64,000 nucleotides of DNA from Kingdonia uniflora (Eukaryota; Streptophyta; Magnoliopsida; Ranunculales; Circaeasteraceae), in NCBI GenBank assembly GCA_014058105.1, contig JACGCM010000685.1, forward strand, positions 434,001 through 498,000. The letters run 5' to 3'. Shown in pieces: positions 21,300-34,000 of the stretch. A program made the position numbers and the translations under genes. The notes under the pieces were generated by a model. That model worked only from the letters and a program-made list of their open reading frames with translations, was not told where the DNA came from and made no database searches. Positions within the stretch are counted from its first letter, which is position 1; each line of letters begins with the position of its first letter.

Positions 21300-23623
21300 T
21301 CACGGCATAGAAGCTATGGCTTTGACAAGCATGCCAAAGAGGAGGAATGGAGAGGAAAAAAATGGGCTATGATCACTCTCCAATACAAAGACTTCTGATG
21401 GTGGCCACCTCTTTATCATTGCATCTTGTTGCTCCGGTTTTACCACGTTGTCGTTCTTTGTCCTGATGTAAATACGCCGTAGCTCATCAACGCCTTGTCC
21501 TTCTGTAAATTGTGCACCTTGTAATGCCCGAATTGGTCCAGGCTTTAAGAGCATTGAAGCTAAGATTGTGTCCTGAAAACCAAAGCCAAGCACAAGAAAG
21601 TATAAATAAATGTATGAAAAATTGAAGTAAACGTCCGGGAAAACTAGTCGTATACGTCCCTGATACATATTCAAAACCCTACTAAAAACTCCAAGTCCCA
21701 AAACTCTATTCTCTCAAAATATTAGCTCCAACCTCGGGTGTTAGACTGTTAGCAATAATTCTCTAAGATTTAAACCTTAGTAAGGCATAAGATAATGCTA
21801 TGTGATTAGAAATATTTTCAGTGATCTACAAGATATATGCTGAATTCACGTAAGCTTAGCTAATCCTATTAGAACTAGAACTGGAGGTTCATCTCAAAAC
21901 CAATTGGCAATGAGAGTAGACCTAAAATCTTGTATTTTAAGGTGTTAGGCTTGATATGCCCAATGTAGGACTAAACATCTCAACAAATCCAATGGTCCGC
22001 GATTGTCTAAATCACCGAAAACAATATCTTGGTATAAGTTCATTACCTCTAGCGAGCACATCTGGTAAATAATCTCGCGGTGAAATTCTTTCTTAACCAT
22101 AATGCTTGTTGGGAGCTGATCGTATCCCTCTCCAAACCCAAAATCATATAAATTATCTCCAAATATCGATAGATCCGGTGCACCCTATATAGTACAACAA
22201 CAACAACAACAACAGTATTAGTTACTGTAGTAAACTCAATAATGGAGGCACTATATACAGTGAGCACATTGTGGCAGTTCCCACTATCTGAAAAAAAGCA
22301 AATGCCAAAATAATTCACAATTGGAATCAATCCTCCACTCGCTTGAGGACGAAAAGAATATGGTCATCTGGATGGCCAGTATGAGTCACCAATCTTAATC
22401 AATTATCGATCATAACGTCTCACTCACGCATGTACAACATATAAAATGACGAAAACAATCCTTCATTAAGTTGTATCAGTCAGTTTGCTCATTGGTAGTC
22501 TAGATGCCGGAATGTTTTATAGAACTTCACCGTGGTGGAGAGAATCCATGTCTATTCCTATAATAAAAAAACTGCATATAAGAAAATTATGAATAAAAAG
22601 ACATGGAAAATGTATATTCAGGCTTTGCTTGATGCATCAGAAATGTTTGTAATCACAAAGATTTCAGGTAATTTAGGCAATTATTTGTTAAGTTTTTCTC
22701 TCATATATGAATCTAATGGTTAGCATATGTTTAAATCACCTGAAATATCTGTAACCTCGTGTCTCTCTCGAGCTTAACCTAAATCAAATAAAAATTTAAC
22801 AAGGGAACCCTATTATATAAACCTCTAATCCATCCAACTAGTGTGAAGCTCCCATTTCCTCCCAACTCCCTTGTGTCTAATTTATTGAGTAACTCCAACC
22901 TTCAAGGGACCTTTGGACCTAAGAAGGTTCCTTTCGTACCCCCATACATTAACTAAAGGTTAACACTGAAAATAACAGCTTTACAAAAAGAAACAATAAA
23001 TAAAAGCAAATAAAAAATTGATAAAATGGTAATGAGAGTTGTTAGATGTTTACATCTTTGACATCTTGCTCTGTCATGAACCCTAATCTCAACATTGTTG
23101 CTGCCACATAGATACCCAGATGTATTTTCTTCCCAAATTTGTGAAGCGCATGAGTTACGCTCAATCCGCCTGCACTGTGTCCCACTAAAATAACCTGCAA
23201 AAAATTCACCATCATTTTCTTAGAACATCTAGCAAAATCTACTGTAACTTCCAAAGACTTTTCTTGCATATAACCTTGTTTTTACTCATACAAACAAAGC
23301 TACATTAACATTCTTGAAGATATACTCAAGGAAGATACCGTCACCTTCTCGTTATCCGGCAAGGAGGACAACAAGTCGAAAAGCGGCTTATTATATTCCT
23401 CAAACGTAAGTACCGAGTTGGGGTCGGACGCATCCACACCAGCACTCTTAAGGTCAACACAAGAAACCTTGTAGCCGGAACTCTCCATAAGACACCGGAT
23501 TTTATACCAACACCATGCTCCACCACCTATACCATGAACAAGAACAAAGTGCGGTATAAGGGGTACTTTGGTCATCATTCCAATCTCCCCTCTCTTTGTA
23601 CAATCTTCACAAGTTGGTGCCAT
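21300..23623 (-). CDS. MES-family methylesterase (MES17-like alpha/beta hydrolase)
   Basis: MES proteins hydrolyse methyl esters of plant hormones such as methyl-IAA, methyl-jasmonate or methyl-salicylate, mostly in the cytosol. Minus-strand exons 23623-23345, 23194-23054, 22184-22047 and 21572-21300, all phase 0, give 276 residues. HFVLVHGIGGGAWCWYK is the oxyanion-hole region. VILVGHSAGG carries the nucleophile Ser100, Asp227 lies in TKNDNVVKPEQQD, and His254 in ESDHSPFF. The triad is complete. From memory the sequence is closest to MES17, the methyl-IAA esterase, but substrate is not proven. The exon 1 donor is taken as AAG/GTGACG because it gives the family junction EKVILVGHS. Intron 3 carries a solo TRIM LTR. 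Confidence 0.92.
21867..21985 (-). repeat. Solo LTR of a TRIM element in MES intron 3
   Basis: The 119-bp sequence is related to both LTRs of the TRIM at 27929-28649. It is flanked by a perfect 5-bp duplication AATCC (21862-21866 and 21986-21990), as expected after LTR-LTR recombination. Confidence 0.88.
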
Positions 23624-25078
23624 CTCTTCCTCTCCAACTTCTCAACTTGTTGTGAACTGTGAACTTATATATAGAGAAGCAAAAGAAATAACTTATTTAT
23701 ATAACTATAATCAATTATAAAATAACTGAGCAAGTGTGTATTACAGTAGGATTTCATATCTTTGGAAATTGTGATAAAAGGGCTGTGATCTGGTTGTAGT
23801 TTGTTTGTTAAAAATGTTTGTCTGACATTTAATGTATTTTACTTCAATTGGTTAGAATTATGTAATTGTTTGGTATGGGTTGGCTTTTTCACTTTTGAGA
23901 TGAGCGTTTCTCACTGTAATTGGGTTGACATATACCAAAATCAACAAATTTAGACTTTGTTTTCCTCTGTGATTCAGTTTTCTCGTATACATATGTTTCC
24001 CTGATGAAATGATTCAAGTGGAGGTCCGCCTTAGTGGAAATTTCGACACCGAAAATATATTGATGTTTATTTCTTTTGCGAATTATTGATAGTAATGCTG
24101 ATATTTAAGAGTATTTTTGAATCTTTGCACTGAAAGTATCATTAGGAATCGATGAATACTGCAAATAAAAAAAATTATCATATCATATGTAATTAATCTC
24201 TCACTATATTCACTGGGTTTTCTGCATTAAAAAAGACAAAATATGTCCAAAATATTGCTGATATTTTCTAATATATTGAATTTACCTAGTGTGAATGTAT
24301 CAAACGGTTTTTTTAGTTTTTTTTAACCTTGCAGGTAATGGTGGTGCTTCCCCTAAAGAGTCGTTCTTAACTTTTACAACATGAGAGGGAAAATTGGGAG
24401 ACAACTTCTCTTGGTTTCCCGAAAAATGGGAAAGAATTGGGACTCTGCAGCATGGAACAAAAGTTTGGCAAAATCCTATAAATTTTTTCCCGATTTGTTT
24501 CCAAGGGCCAAATGGATTATTTCGCTGAAACATCATAATGACATTCTTGCCAAAAAAAACAAAAAAAAAACCCGACAAAAACATACTGAAAATATGTTTT
24601 AGCGTCAACTGATACTAAATGTATAACCAGGGCCAGCCAGGAAACATTGGGGCCATAAACATAAAAATATATGCTTGATTGCGTCATATAGCAATTATTG
24701 CTAATTTACGCGTTTAAACGTTATTGTTTTTCAATCATATTTAAGTGAAGACTTATCCAATAAAATGGGATTTAATAAGAGGAATTGGTGTTTAATAGCC
24801 GTATTTATACTAAGCTAAAACTCTGTACTTACAAAAAGAAAACTGGACGTAGTTAGAAAATGCCATGGGGGACATTTCGTGGAGTTCACCTTGGACGGTT
24901 GGACCTCCAAAAACCTCAAGGCCGGCCATGCATTATCACTAGTTGGTATAGAGCTCTTTTTGGTTGGGAAAAAAATGATGATATATAAATATTAACAAAA
25001 GATAATAAAACGTATATGTATACAGAAAAGATGTACAATAAGAACGGACCCGAGAGCAACAAATGCTCTGCAGAAGCA
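23624..25078. other. Intergenic between MES and the PRC-barrel gene 3' end
   Basis: AT-rich, no coding region or bounded repeat recognised. It includes the MES promoter side just right of 23623. Confidence 0.45.
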
Positions 25079-28000
25079 TCATAAGTAATCCATGGGAAGG
25101 TCTAAATTGTCCTCTGATTCTTTCCTATTCTGTGGAAACTTTCGATCTTTAGAGCTGCTGCGTCTTCGAGCAGGCCTTCCACGGTTGGAATATTCCTTAG
25201 GCTCGTCTTTTTCGGGTTCCACATTCCCAGCATCGAAGAAACCCTGATGAACAAAACATAAGATGTAGCATTTTAAGAAACTGTAATAAACCATAGTTTG
25301 GCACACTAAGAGTTTCCCTGCTTTCTGATACATAAACAGAGACTAAAATATGATTATTTTCGTGTGTAACAAATATTTACTTCCACAAACAAAGATTATG
25401 AATATCTGGTAGTCGCCATCATTATATAGTAATGTACATCTGAAGTATTAAAATAAAACAAAAATACTGGAAAATATTCAGTGACAAACACGTTTTTACA
25501 TCCATCTCCTCGTAAACATTACTTCATTTTTCTAGGTCATCGTAATGTTATTAGTTCCACATGTGAAACAGTCAGTGGATGATTTCTTAAGAGAATGATC
25601 TCCGTATCAAAACAAAACAGTATAGCCATTGGAAGTTCTGAACACTTTGTATTCGAGAAAATATTTACTGAGGAAGCAGGCAGTTTGTAATTGGTCAACT
25701 GACAAAACACTCTTAGGATCCCCAATTTTTTTGATTAGGCAAATTTTGGACTAGATAGCTCTCCTGAAACTCAGTATCGTAATGTCTTTTGGAATTCAAT
25801 TACCACTTTTTCCCGTTCTGCCACTACTCCGTGGCTCATTATTGGAGATCTTAATAGCATTGCTTGCCTACAAAGAGGAAAAATATGATAGAACTTTGTC
25901 CCCAACCCTTTAGAAGACTTCATCTTTGAGGCTTCTATGATTGATTTGGGTTTTTCCGGGGTCTCCTTTACCTGGTCTAATAAAAGAAAACGGGTCGAGC
26001 TCACTAAGGAGAAACTTGATTGAGCTTTAGCTTCGCCCACATGGAGAACTAGTTTCGCTAAAGCACATATTCTTAATCTGCCTATTATTGGTTCTGATCA
26101 TGGCCCCATCCTCCTTGACACTAACCGGTTTTTGAAAATCATCCCAAGCAATTTCACTTTCAATCCATTTGGTTTAAACACCATGATTGCCATGATATCG
26201 TAAAAAAAGCTTGGATTAAGAATACAAAAGGTTCTAGATAGCTCAAGTTGTGTCGCAAACTTCGGAATACCAAGGAAGATCTCATTGCTTGGAACAAACA
26301 AGTGTTTGAGTTTATCCCTAACAAAATCAAACGTCTCGGAGAAAGCATCAATTCTTTACAGATGGAACCCCCTCTGAACCCCCTCTGACATGAATGACTT
26401 TAAAGAACTTGAGCTTAAAATGAGCTTGAGAATACTCTTAATCAAGAAGAGATTCTCTGGAGAGACGAGTCCAGAAAAGCTTGGCCTAAAGAAGGTGACC
26501 GGAACACCAAATTTTTCCACTTGTGATCTGTCGTAGAAAAATGAACACTATTACCAGAATTCGCAATGCTGAAGGCGACAAGACCCAGAAGAGAATAGGC
26601 ATCAGTGATAATGTTGTTAATTTTTTTAAGAATATTTTCTCATCTTCCAATCTGACCCTTAAAGTTAAGGATCTTAATCTATTTGAGAAAGCTATTTCAT
26701 CTGAGGAAAACATTGAGCTCACAAGAAGCCCTTCTATGGAAGAAGTCGAAGAAACATTTTTCTCTATGAACCCGAACAAATCTCCTGTCTCTCTGATGGC
26801 TTTACCCCTCTTTTTTACCAAAAATATTGGGATATTGTTGGGATTGACTTGTACCAAGCTACCCTTGCCTTTTTCCAATCCGAACACCTCATCTTTGAGC
26901 TTAATCACTCAAATGTGACTCTTGTTCCCAAAAAGAAAAATCCGGAGAACCCTGTACATTTTAGACCCATTAGTCTGTGCAATGTGAAAATCAAAATTAT
27001 TAGTAAGATCCTTGACAATCACCTTAAACCTCTCCTGGACAAACTTATCTCCCCCGTTCAGAACGCTTTTGTTCCAGGTAGACAAATTTTCGATAACATT
27101 ATTATGGCCCAAAAAATTATTAACACTTTGAAAAAGAAGGGTGTTTCAGGTTGTATGGCTGTTAAGCTAAACTTTAGCAAAGCCTTTGATAGAGTCGAAT
27201 TGGGACTTTCTTTCTGACACTATGAAGGCTATAGGGTTTTGTGAGAAGTAGTGTAATCTAATTATGCAATGTGTATCCACCATAGCCTTGTCTTTCAATA
27301 TGAATGACTCCCCTTACGGGTTTCTTAAACCTGAAAGGGGCATCAGACAAGGGGTCCCACTTTCTACCTTTTTCTTCATTATATGTTCTGAGGTTCTATC
27401 CAGGATCCTTTTCAAAGAAGAAGAAAAAGGTAACCTCCATGGTATTAAAACTTCTAAAAGTGGGACCCCTATTACCCATTTTCTCTTTGCCGACGACAGT
27501 TTTGCTTTCTATCACGCTAACCTGAAGGAAGCAGGAACTCTCAAAGATGCCCTGGACACGTTTAAAAATGTCTCTGGTCAGGAAATCAATCTTGACAAGT
27601 CTTGTATTATGTTCAGTAAAAATTGCCATCACCGGATGATCCAAAGACTACTCCAAATTAACAAGAACGTCGCTGATGAAAAGTACTTGGGAGCCCCACT
27701 TAAGTTCAACAGAGCCGAAAGTTAAGACTTTCAAGAGATCATTACCAGAGTTGCAAACCGTATTGACGATTGGAAAGCCAAAAGTTTGTCTCAAACATGC
27801 AGGTTAACTCTCATTAAAGCAGTTAATTCAGTAATTCCTTCGTACCATATGTCCATCTTTCCCTTCCTTGTCAATATCTGTAACAACCCCGACTCACTCA
27901 ATGCTAGATTTTTATGGGGTACTAATGATATTAGAACTGGAGGTTCCATCTCAAAACCAATTGGCAATGAGAGGAGTAGCCCCAGGATCTTATATTTTGA

Positions 28001-31000
28001 GGTGCAAGGCTCTATGTGTCCGATGTGGGACTATATATCTCAACACGGCCCCTTACGTGTGGCATAATTTTGACCTCAACACGTGGACGAATATTTGGGT
28101 GACGCAAAGTTTTTTTTTTTTTTTTTGCAAAATAAGTTGTATCTATAAAAAGACCAAGAAAAGGGAACAACATACACCACACAAGCAGGGCTAAGAGGAC
28201 ATGCCCCCAAAGCCCTATCAGTCAAATCTAAAATACTTTCTAAAAGGGTCCTCTACTTTAAGAAAATAGGGTTTACCTATTAAAGTCTCTTTAACACCCT
28301 CACTGAGCAAGCAACCTCTCTTAGGCATTCCATCAGATTCAAAATTAGCTTCCCTCCAAATAAAGAGAATCTGATACTAGTATACTTTGCTTTAACAAAC
28401 TTCCACCTTGAAATGAGCAACCAAGGTATCTCTTCACTTTGAAAAGCAATAGTAGCTACAACAGAACAGGGAGTAGCACATGGGCTGTTGGGCTCAACAC
28501 GTGAAAAAAATACCCGCTCTGATACCATATTAGAACTGGAGATTCCATCTCAAAACCAATTGGCAATGATAGCAGTAGTCCTAGTCTCAGGATCTTATAT
28601 TTTGAGGTGCAAGGCTCTATATGTCCGATGGGGACTATATATCTCAACAAATGGGGGATGTATTTGCAAGCCTAAGAAAAAATGTGGCTTAGGCACCAGA
28701 TGTGCCATTCTCCATAATCAGCCCTTCTTGCCAAAAAAAATGGCGAATCATGAATGAAATGACAAGCTTTGGGCAAAAAATTTAAGAAAGAAGTATGCTA
28801 ACAAGAGTCCCCAATGATTGTTTCCATAAAACAATCGAATTCTTGGATTTGGAAATGTATTATAAAAGCTAGAGATAGAATTTGGCCCCACCTTTGCTGG
28901 CACATTGGGAACGGTAAAGATGTAGATTTTTGGATGTAACCTTGGATACCTGACATCCATTTTGGGAGATATGATAGGGCCATTTCTAAAGTGGCGAATC
29001 TCATTTTTCCTATATCGCATACTTGGAAGGTAGAGTTTATCATTTCTATTTTCTCTGACTGAGAATATTTTTCTAATCCCTCTTAGTAACAATTTCTCTA
29101 AAGACACTCTTAGATGAAAAAAATGGTATTCTCACAGTTAAATTTATTTATCAAGCTTATGTCAAAGAAAGCTTGGCTCCAAAGAGGAGTGAAATCGACA
29201 ATGCCTTTATGGATAATACTTGGACCCCCATTTGGAAACTTAACACGCATTTCACGATCCAATATTTCATGTGGAGAGCAATGCAGGAAGGCCTTCTTAT
29301 AAAGATGAATCTTTAGCATGGACGTGATATCAGGGATACTATATGCCCTAGAAGCGGAGAAGAATACGAGTCTACTACTCAGGCGTTCTTCTACTGTAAG
29401 AACATTAAATAAATCTAGTATGCTTTCGACTTCTCTCTAAATAACAATGCTTAGCCTTATTATGACTCCCTCCAAAAAGTGATGTACATGTTGGCTAATA
29501 AAAGTTGTTATGGAAAAGACACTATCTCTTTATGGAGTAAAACTAGCGTCATCATCTTTGCCATATGGAATAGTAGAAATGACTTTATCTTCAACTGCAA
29601 AAAAACCAATCCCTCGAAAGTGGTTAAAAATGCCAAAGGTTACCTTATTGCCTCATGTCCTAAACCTAATCCCCCTAAACCCTTCGTTTTTAATTTCCCA
29701 ATGCCTAAAGAGGGGTGGCACATTGTTAATGTTGACGCTGCCTGGTTCCAACTAAACTGTTTAGCAGTTCTAGATTTGTCATTAGATCTAATTCCTTAAT
29801 TTTATGTGCAGGATATGACTTTTTCAAAGCAACCGACGCAGAGGAAGCAAAGGCAGCAGCTGTCATTAGAGGAATGCAAGAAGCTTTTCTTTGGATGCAG
29901 GTGTTGAAAATGTTACAATGTTATCAGATTGTCAGTGTCTTGTGAAGGTTTTCGTGGAGAAAACAGCTGACCTCTCTTCCCTGACATGCTTTTCTTAGCA
30001 TCCCGCTTTAGTAACTTCAAATTTTTGTATATTAGTAGAACTTGTAATAATGATGCTCACGCTCTTGCGGCATGTGGAGCTCATTCACAACCTTTTATTT
30101 GTAATATGCCTCAAGAGGCACAAAACCTTGTTGACTTTGTAATTTCTGCTTTGCCCTCCGTGGCTTAATTTATTTTCTTTGATTAAAAAAAGAAAAGAAA
30201 CTACGAGCAGGTTACTTATCCACCAAATCCCCCACCAAGTGGTCATAATGTGCCACCGATATGTATGCACCGCGACTTATGCGAAGAAAAGAAAAGCGAC
30301 CAGGTGCCGCTGACAGCAGCAACGCTAAAAGCCTTAGTATACACATGCAAAGCAAAGAGAACGACTCGGTTAAGAAGCTGACTGCTGAGACATTACGAAA
30401 GGCCAACAACACACTACAGAAGACATACATAGAGTATACGTCCAAACTCCAACGAGCTACTTACTTCCGAGTTAATATTCACCCATTCGAGGGAATTGCC
30501 AACCCTGGTAAGCACATTTAAAAAGAACCGTTGAGTACGTGTACCGACTTCTCACGTCGACACTTTCGGAATGAGCACTAGCCTGGCTCGAGGACCTGCC
30601 ACCAAATTATGTATTGACGGTCAAGGAGCTCACAAGCACAACAGAGTTTGCCCTGAAATACATTCATAACCAAATAGAGAAGTAGTTGGCGGCTTTATTC
30701 TCCATGACCAAGAGGTCGGAAATTCATTGACTTCTTTCTGAAAAAGTTCACTTGAAGGAGAGTGTCGTAGAGAAAAAAAAAGGTGCTATTTGAGTCCCCA
30801 ACACATGCCCTTAGGGCATTACACGATGGGTTGAAAACTGCAATTACGAGCTAAAACACAAGTGTGTTCAAGACTTAGCAAGCTATATGGTAGAAATTGC
30901 TGATGGCGGAAATTTCAAGATTCTATTTTCATTTCAAGAAAAATAACAAAAAAGAAAAGATGATAATTTCCAGGAAACATCCAGATAATAGGAGATATAT

Positions 31001-34000
31001 TTGGGAAATAAAATTTCACAAAATGGGTTATGGAAACCAAAATTCGCCCAAAAGAAACAGCAAATTACAAGGCAAAATAGTTTCAAGGGCATTAAAAGAA
31101 AGGGTTCATGTAGTGGGTTATAGGCAGGGTTGTAAATGGATCGGAAGGACACTTTTCATAGCATGTCTTTATGTGTATATGTTAATTTGTAAGAAAAACT
31201 GTGAAAGTGCCTAATGGTATGCATCAAGAAGAAAAATATATATTAGAGATGATTAAACCCCTTGGGAACATGCCAAAAAAAGATTCAATTTTAGTACCCA
31301 TTAAAGAAACCCAGAACGACAGCCTACGAATTGTGAGCACATACATACCCTTGTTAGTCTTTGCAATCGGGAGGCTGCAACGTCATGCACGATCACTGTA
31401 TCAGATGCAACTTCAATCACATCCTCAACAAACAAAGCATATGTGGTAACCTGAATTATGGCAAAAATAAATGTTCTAGGACCTCAAGATATACAATCTC
31501 ATACTAATACATGATGACCATGAGTTCCAAGTTTAGAGGCCTAATTTCACCTACCAAACTAGATGGGATAATGGATACTCCAAATGAATCAAGCTCGAGC
31601 AATTCCAGGATTCCTGAATTTATGTTAAAAGTATAGCCTCGCACCTTCAAGTATAAGCAAAAAGGCAAAAATTGACGACTGGCACATACAGTGGAGACTA
31701 TGCATCTAAATACATGAGAACAAACTAAAGCATGAGAAGTTCAACTAACCTTGCCGATATTGCGCCGGCTTGGTGTCATGACAGTGTATCCTACCTAACA
31801 GGTGATAACCATTAGCTTCTTTAGAATAAGGAACTAAACCAATTCCAGTAACCATGATCTACCACGAAATGCATAAATTAGGTTAGCAACCAAACAGTAA
31901 GTAGTTATTACTATTGACCTAAAGCGGTTCGTTTTTGCAAAAACTCGTATTAGAATAAAGTTGTCATAAGAGTGACTTATTCTGTATTTTCTTTCGAGAG
32001 CACATAGTTTATAAAAATAACTGATATATATATATAGGCCTACTTTTTTGCCGGGTACACTAACCAAGTGATAACAACTACATCCCCACTCCCCAGGCCT
32101 TAATTCCAGTGGCATCTATTCTATTTTTATTTTTATTTTTTTGCTGGAACGCGGTGGTGATTCTTTGCCAAAAACCAGTAAATATCGGGTATTTAAACTT
32201 ACATGAATACCAGTTGGCCAGATATCCATGTACAGAATTATAAATGATCAGACAGCTCTGCCCATATACAAATCTTTAGAAAGTGGATAACATGTGGGAA
32301 CCAATAAACCATACCAAGGTATCCAAGCCGATCATTTTAAATTCGTTCTCCATTGTACTCTCATCTTGGACAAGCACAACATCCCCAACCTGCGAGCATT
32401 AACGGCAGTATATGATGAAAATATTGCTAAAATGAACAACCATGTCCAAATTATCAAAGCATAAGTTAACAACCAAAAGCAGATAACGACGGTTCAATAT
32501 TCAATAATGCACTATATTCCTAATAAATGAATAAAAAAATGTCAAAGATATAACATGTAATAAACAATATCATAAAATAACCAAGTCCTGTTCTCAAAGA
32601 GGATAAACTAGTCTTGCCCAGGAGATGCAAAACAGGTGGGGTCAGGTTGCGAACTGAAATGAGAATCCCAAGATGTAAAGCCTAAGCCTCCTTTCTGTAT
32701 GATTGTTTCTCGGCGGCTATACCCTCAAGTTTTTGTGGGCGTGCTTTTGAGTTCCTGAACCTTAATTTTGCATGTCGTGTTGGGCCGGGATTTAGACTGA
32801 GGGAATTATTTGCAGGTTGACCTAGAAATGATTTTGATGATTTATGTTAGTCGAAGAGTTCTCTACGTACAAAGTTTGGATATAAATACCCCGATGCTTT
32901 AAGGTACTTTTGGAATTGAGGTGGTTCTGGCCAGGAAAGTAACTTTCATCTCCAGTAGAAAGTGTACTTTTACCCGCTGAGTGAGATATAAGGTTGATAC
33001 TTCCATTATATCAAATAAATGAAATAATGGTGACTAACACTGATGAATAGGAATGTTCGTAGATTTCACAAACCGGCTGGTGAACTGATCCACATTTTTC
33101 TTACTTGTCTGGATACTGTTTATGCGACAAGTTTAATTAGACAATTACGAATACTCCTCGAGATTCACAAATTCACGCAGCTCATGGAAGACTTCGTCAC
33201 CTGAACGACAAGCATATGACTCTTGCTTAGCAGACATGGACATCTAAAAGTGGAGGTATAAAATGTTGCAGATTGGAATGTTTTTGATACGGACTGCCCA
33301 TCTACATCTAAGTTAGTGCATATGTCAATATTGCTACTCGGTGGAGCAAGTAATAGTCAGTTGTAGCTCGACACGTGCCCTTTACAGAATCTTGGTCAGT
33401 AGCTTATGCCTTTGTAGTCGAAGACTTTGATGAATGAGATAGACTTTCAGGTAATTTAACCACCGTACATGTATATTGCAACAATTTTTGCTCACAATCT
33501 AGTCCACTATGATGACATCAAGCACATTGAGATAGATCATCACTATCTAAACAAAATGAATAATGGTTTGATATCAACACTAACTACCCATTTTGCTTTA
33601 GTTGTATATATTCGACACTCTTAATCTTTATCGTGCAATTTACTGATTTACTTATATATGTGTGTAGCCAACTTGTATAATAGAAAGCCGAATTATAATC
33701 TAATGGTTGCGTTATAACTAGTCATCGTCCGCTGCTTACCGCTTGCGGGGGTATAAGTATAGCTCTTGGAGTTGGATTTTTGAAAAAAATTGTAATGGGT
33801 AAAAAGGGATTAGAAGTTTTAGTGTGTGTGAGAGAGAGAGATTTAAGACCCGTTTCTACAAAACTAATTACCCAAATCTCTACAAATTTACGACCCATCT
33901 CCTACATGCATACTAAAAATCATGGACAAGTTCCCCGAGCTTTAAGTGATAATATCCTTCGATCCTCAACTCCTTTGGTAGGCTCTTATAATCAAACCCA

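Larger units (their letters stand above)
25735..30202 (+). mobile_element. Decayed LINE (L1-type) in the last PRC-barrel intron
   Basis: On the plus strand, in order: the C-terminal part of an APE endonuclease (WLIIGDLNSIA, later IIGSDHGPILLD; about 25775-26150), reverse transcriptase (26523-27880), a zinc-binding RVT region (about 28660-29450) and an RNase H-like domain (about 29700-30168). An A-rich tail (30185-30202) ends it. Many stops and frameshifts are present. It is 5'-truncated and its target duplication was not found. A TRIM element is nested at 27929-28649. It is antisense to the host gene. Confidence 0.85.

Noticed and set aside
24300..24608. Overlapping frames of 102 and 73 codons on the two strands.
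   Set aside because: Low-complexity Lys/Phe-rich, no recognised motif and no exon context.
31834..32115. Minus-strand 93-codon frame between PRC-barrel exons.
   Set aside because: It covers intron 3 sequence; the real exons have clear GT-AG borders and domain continuity without it.
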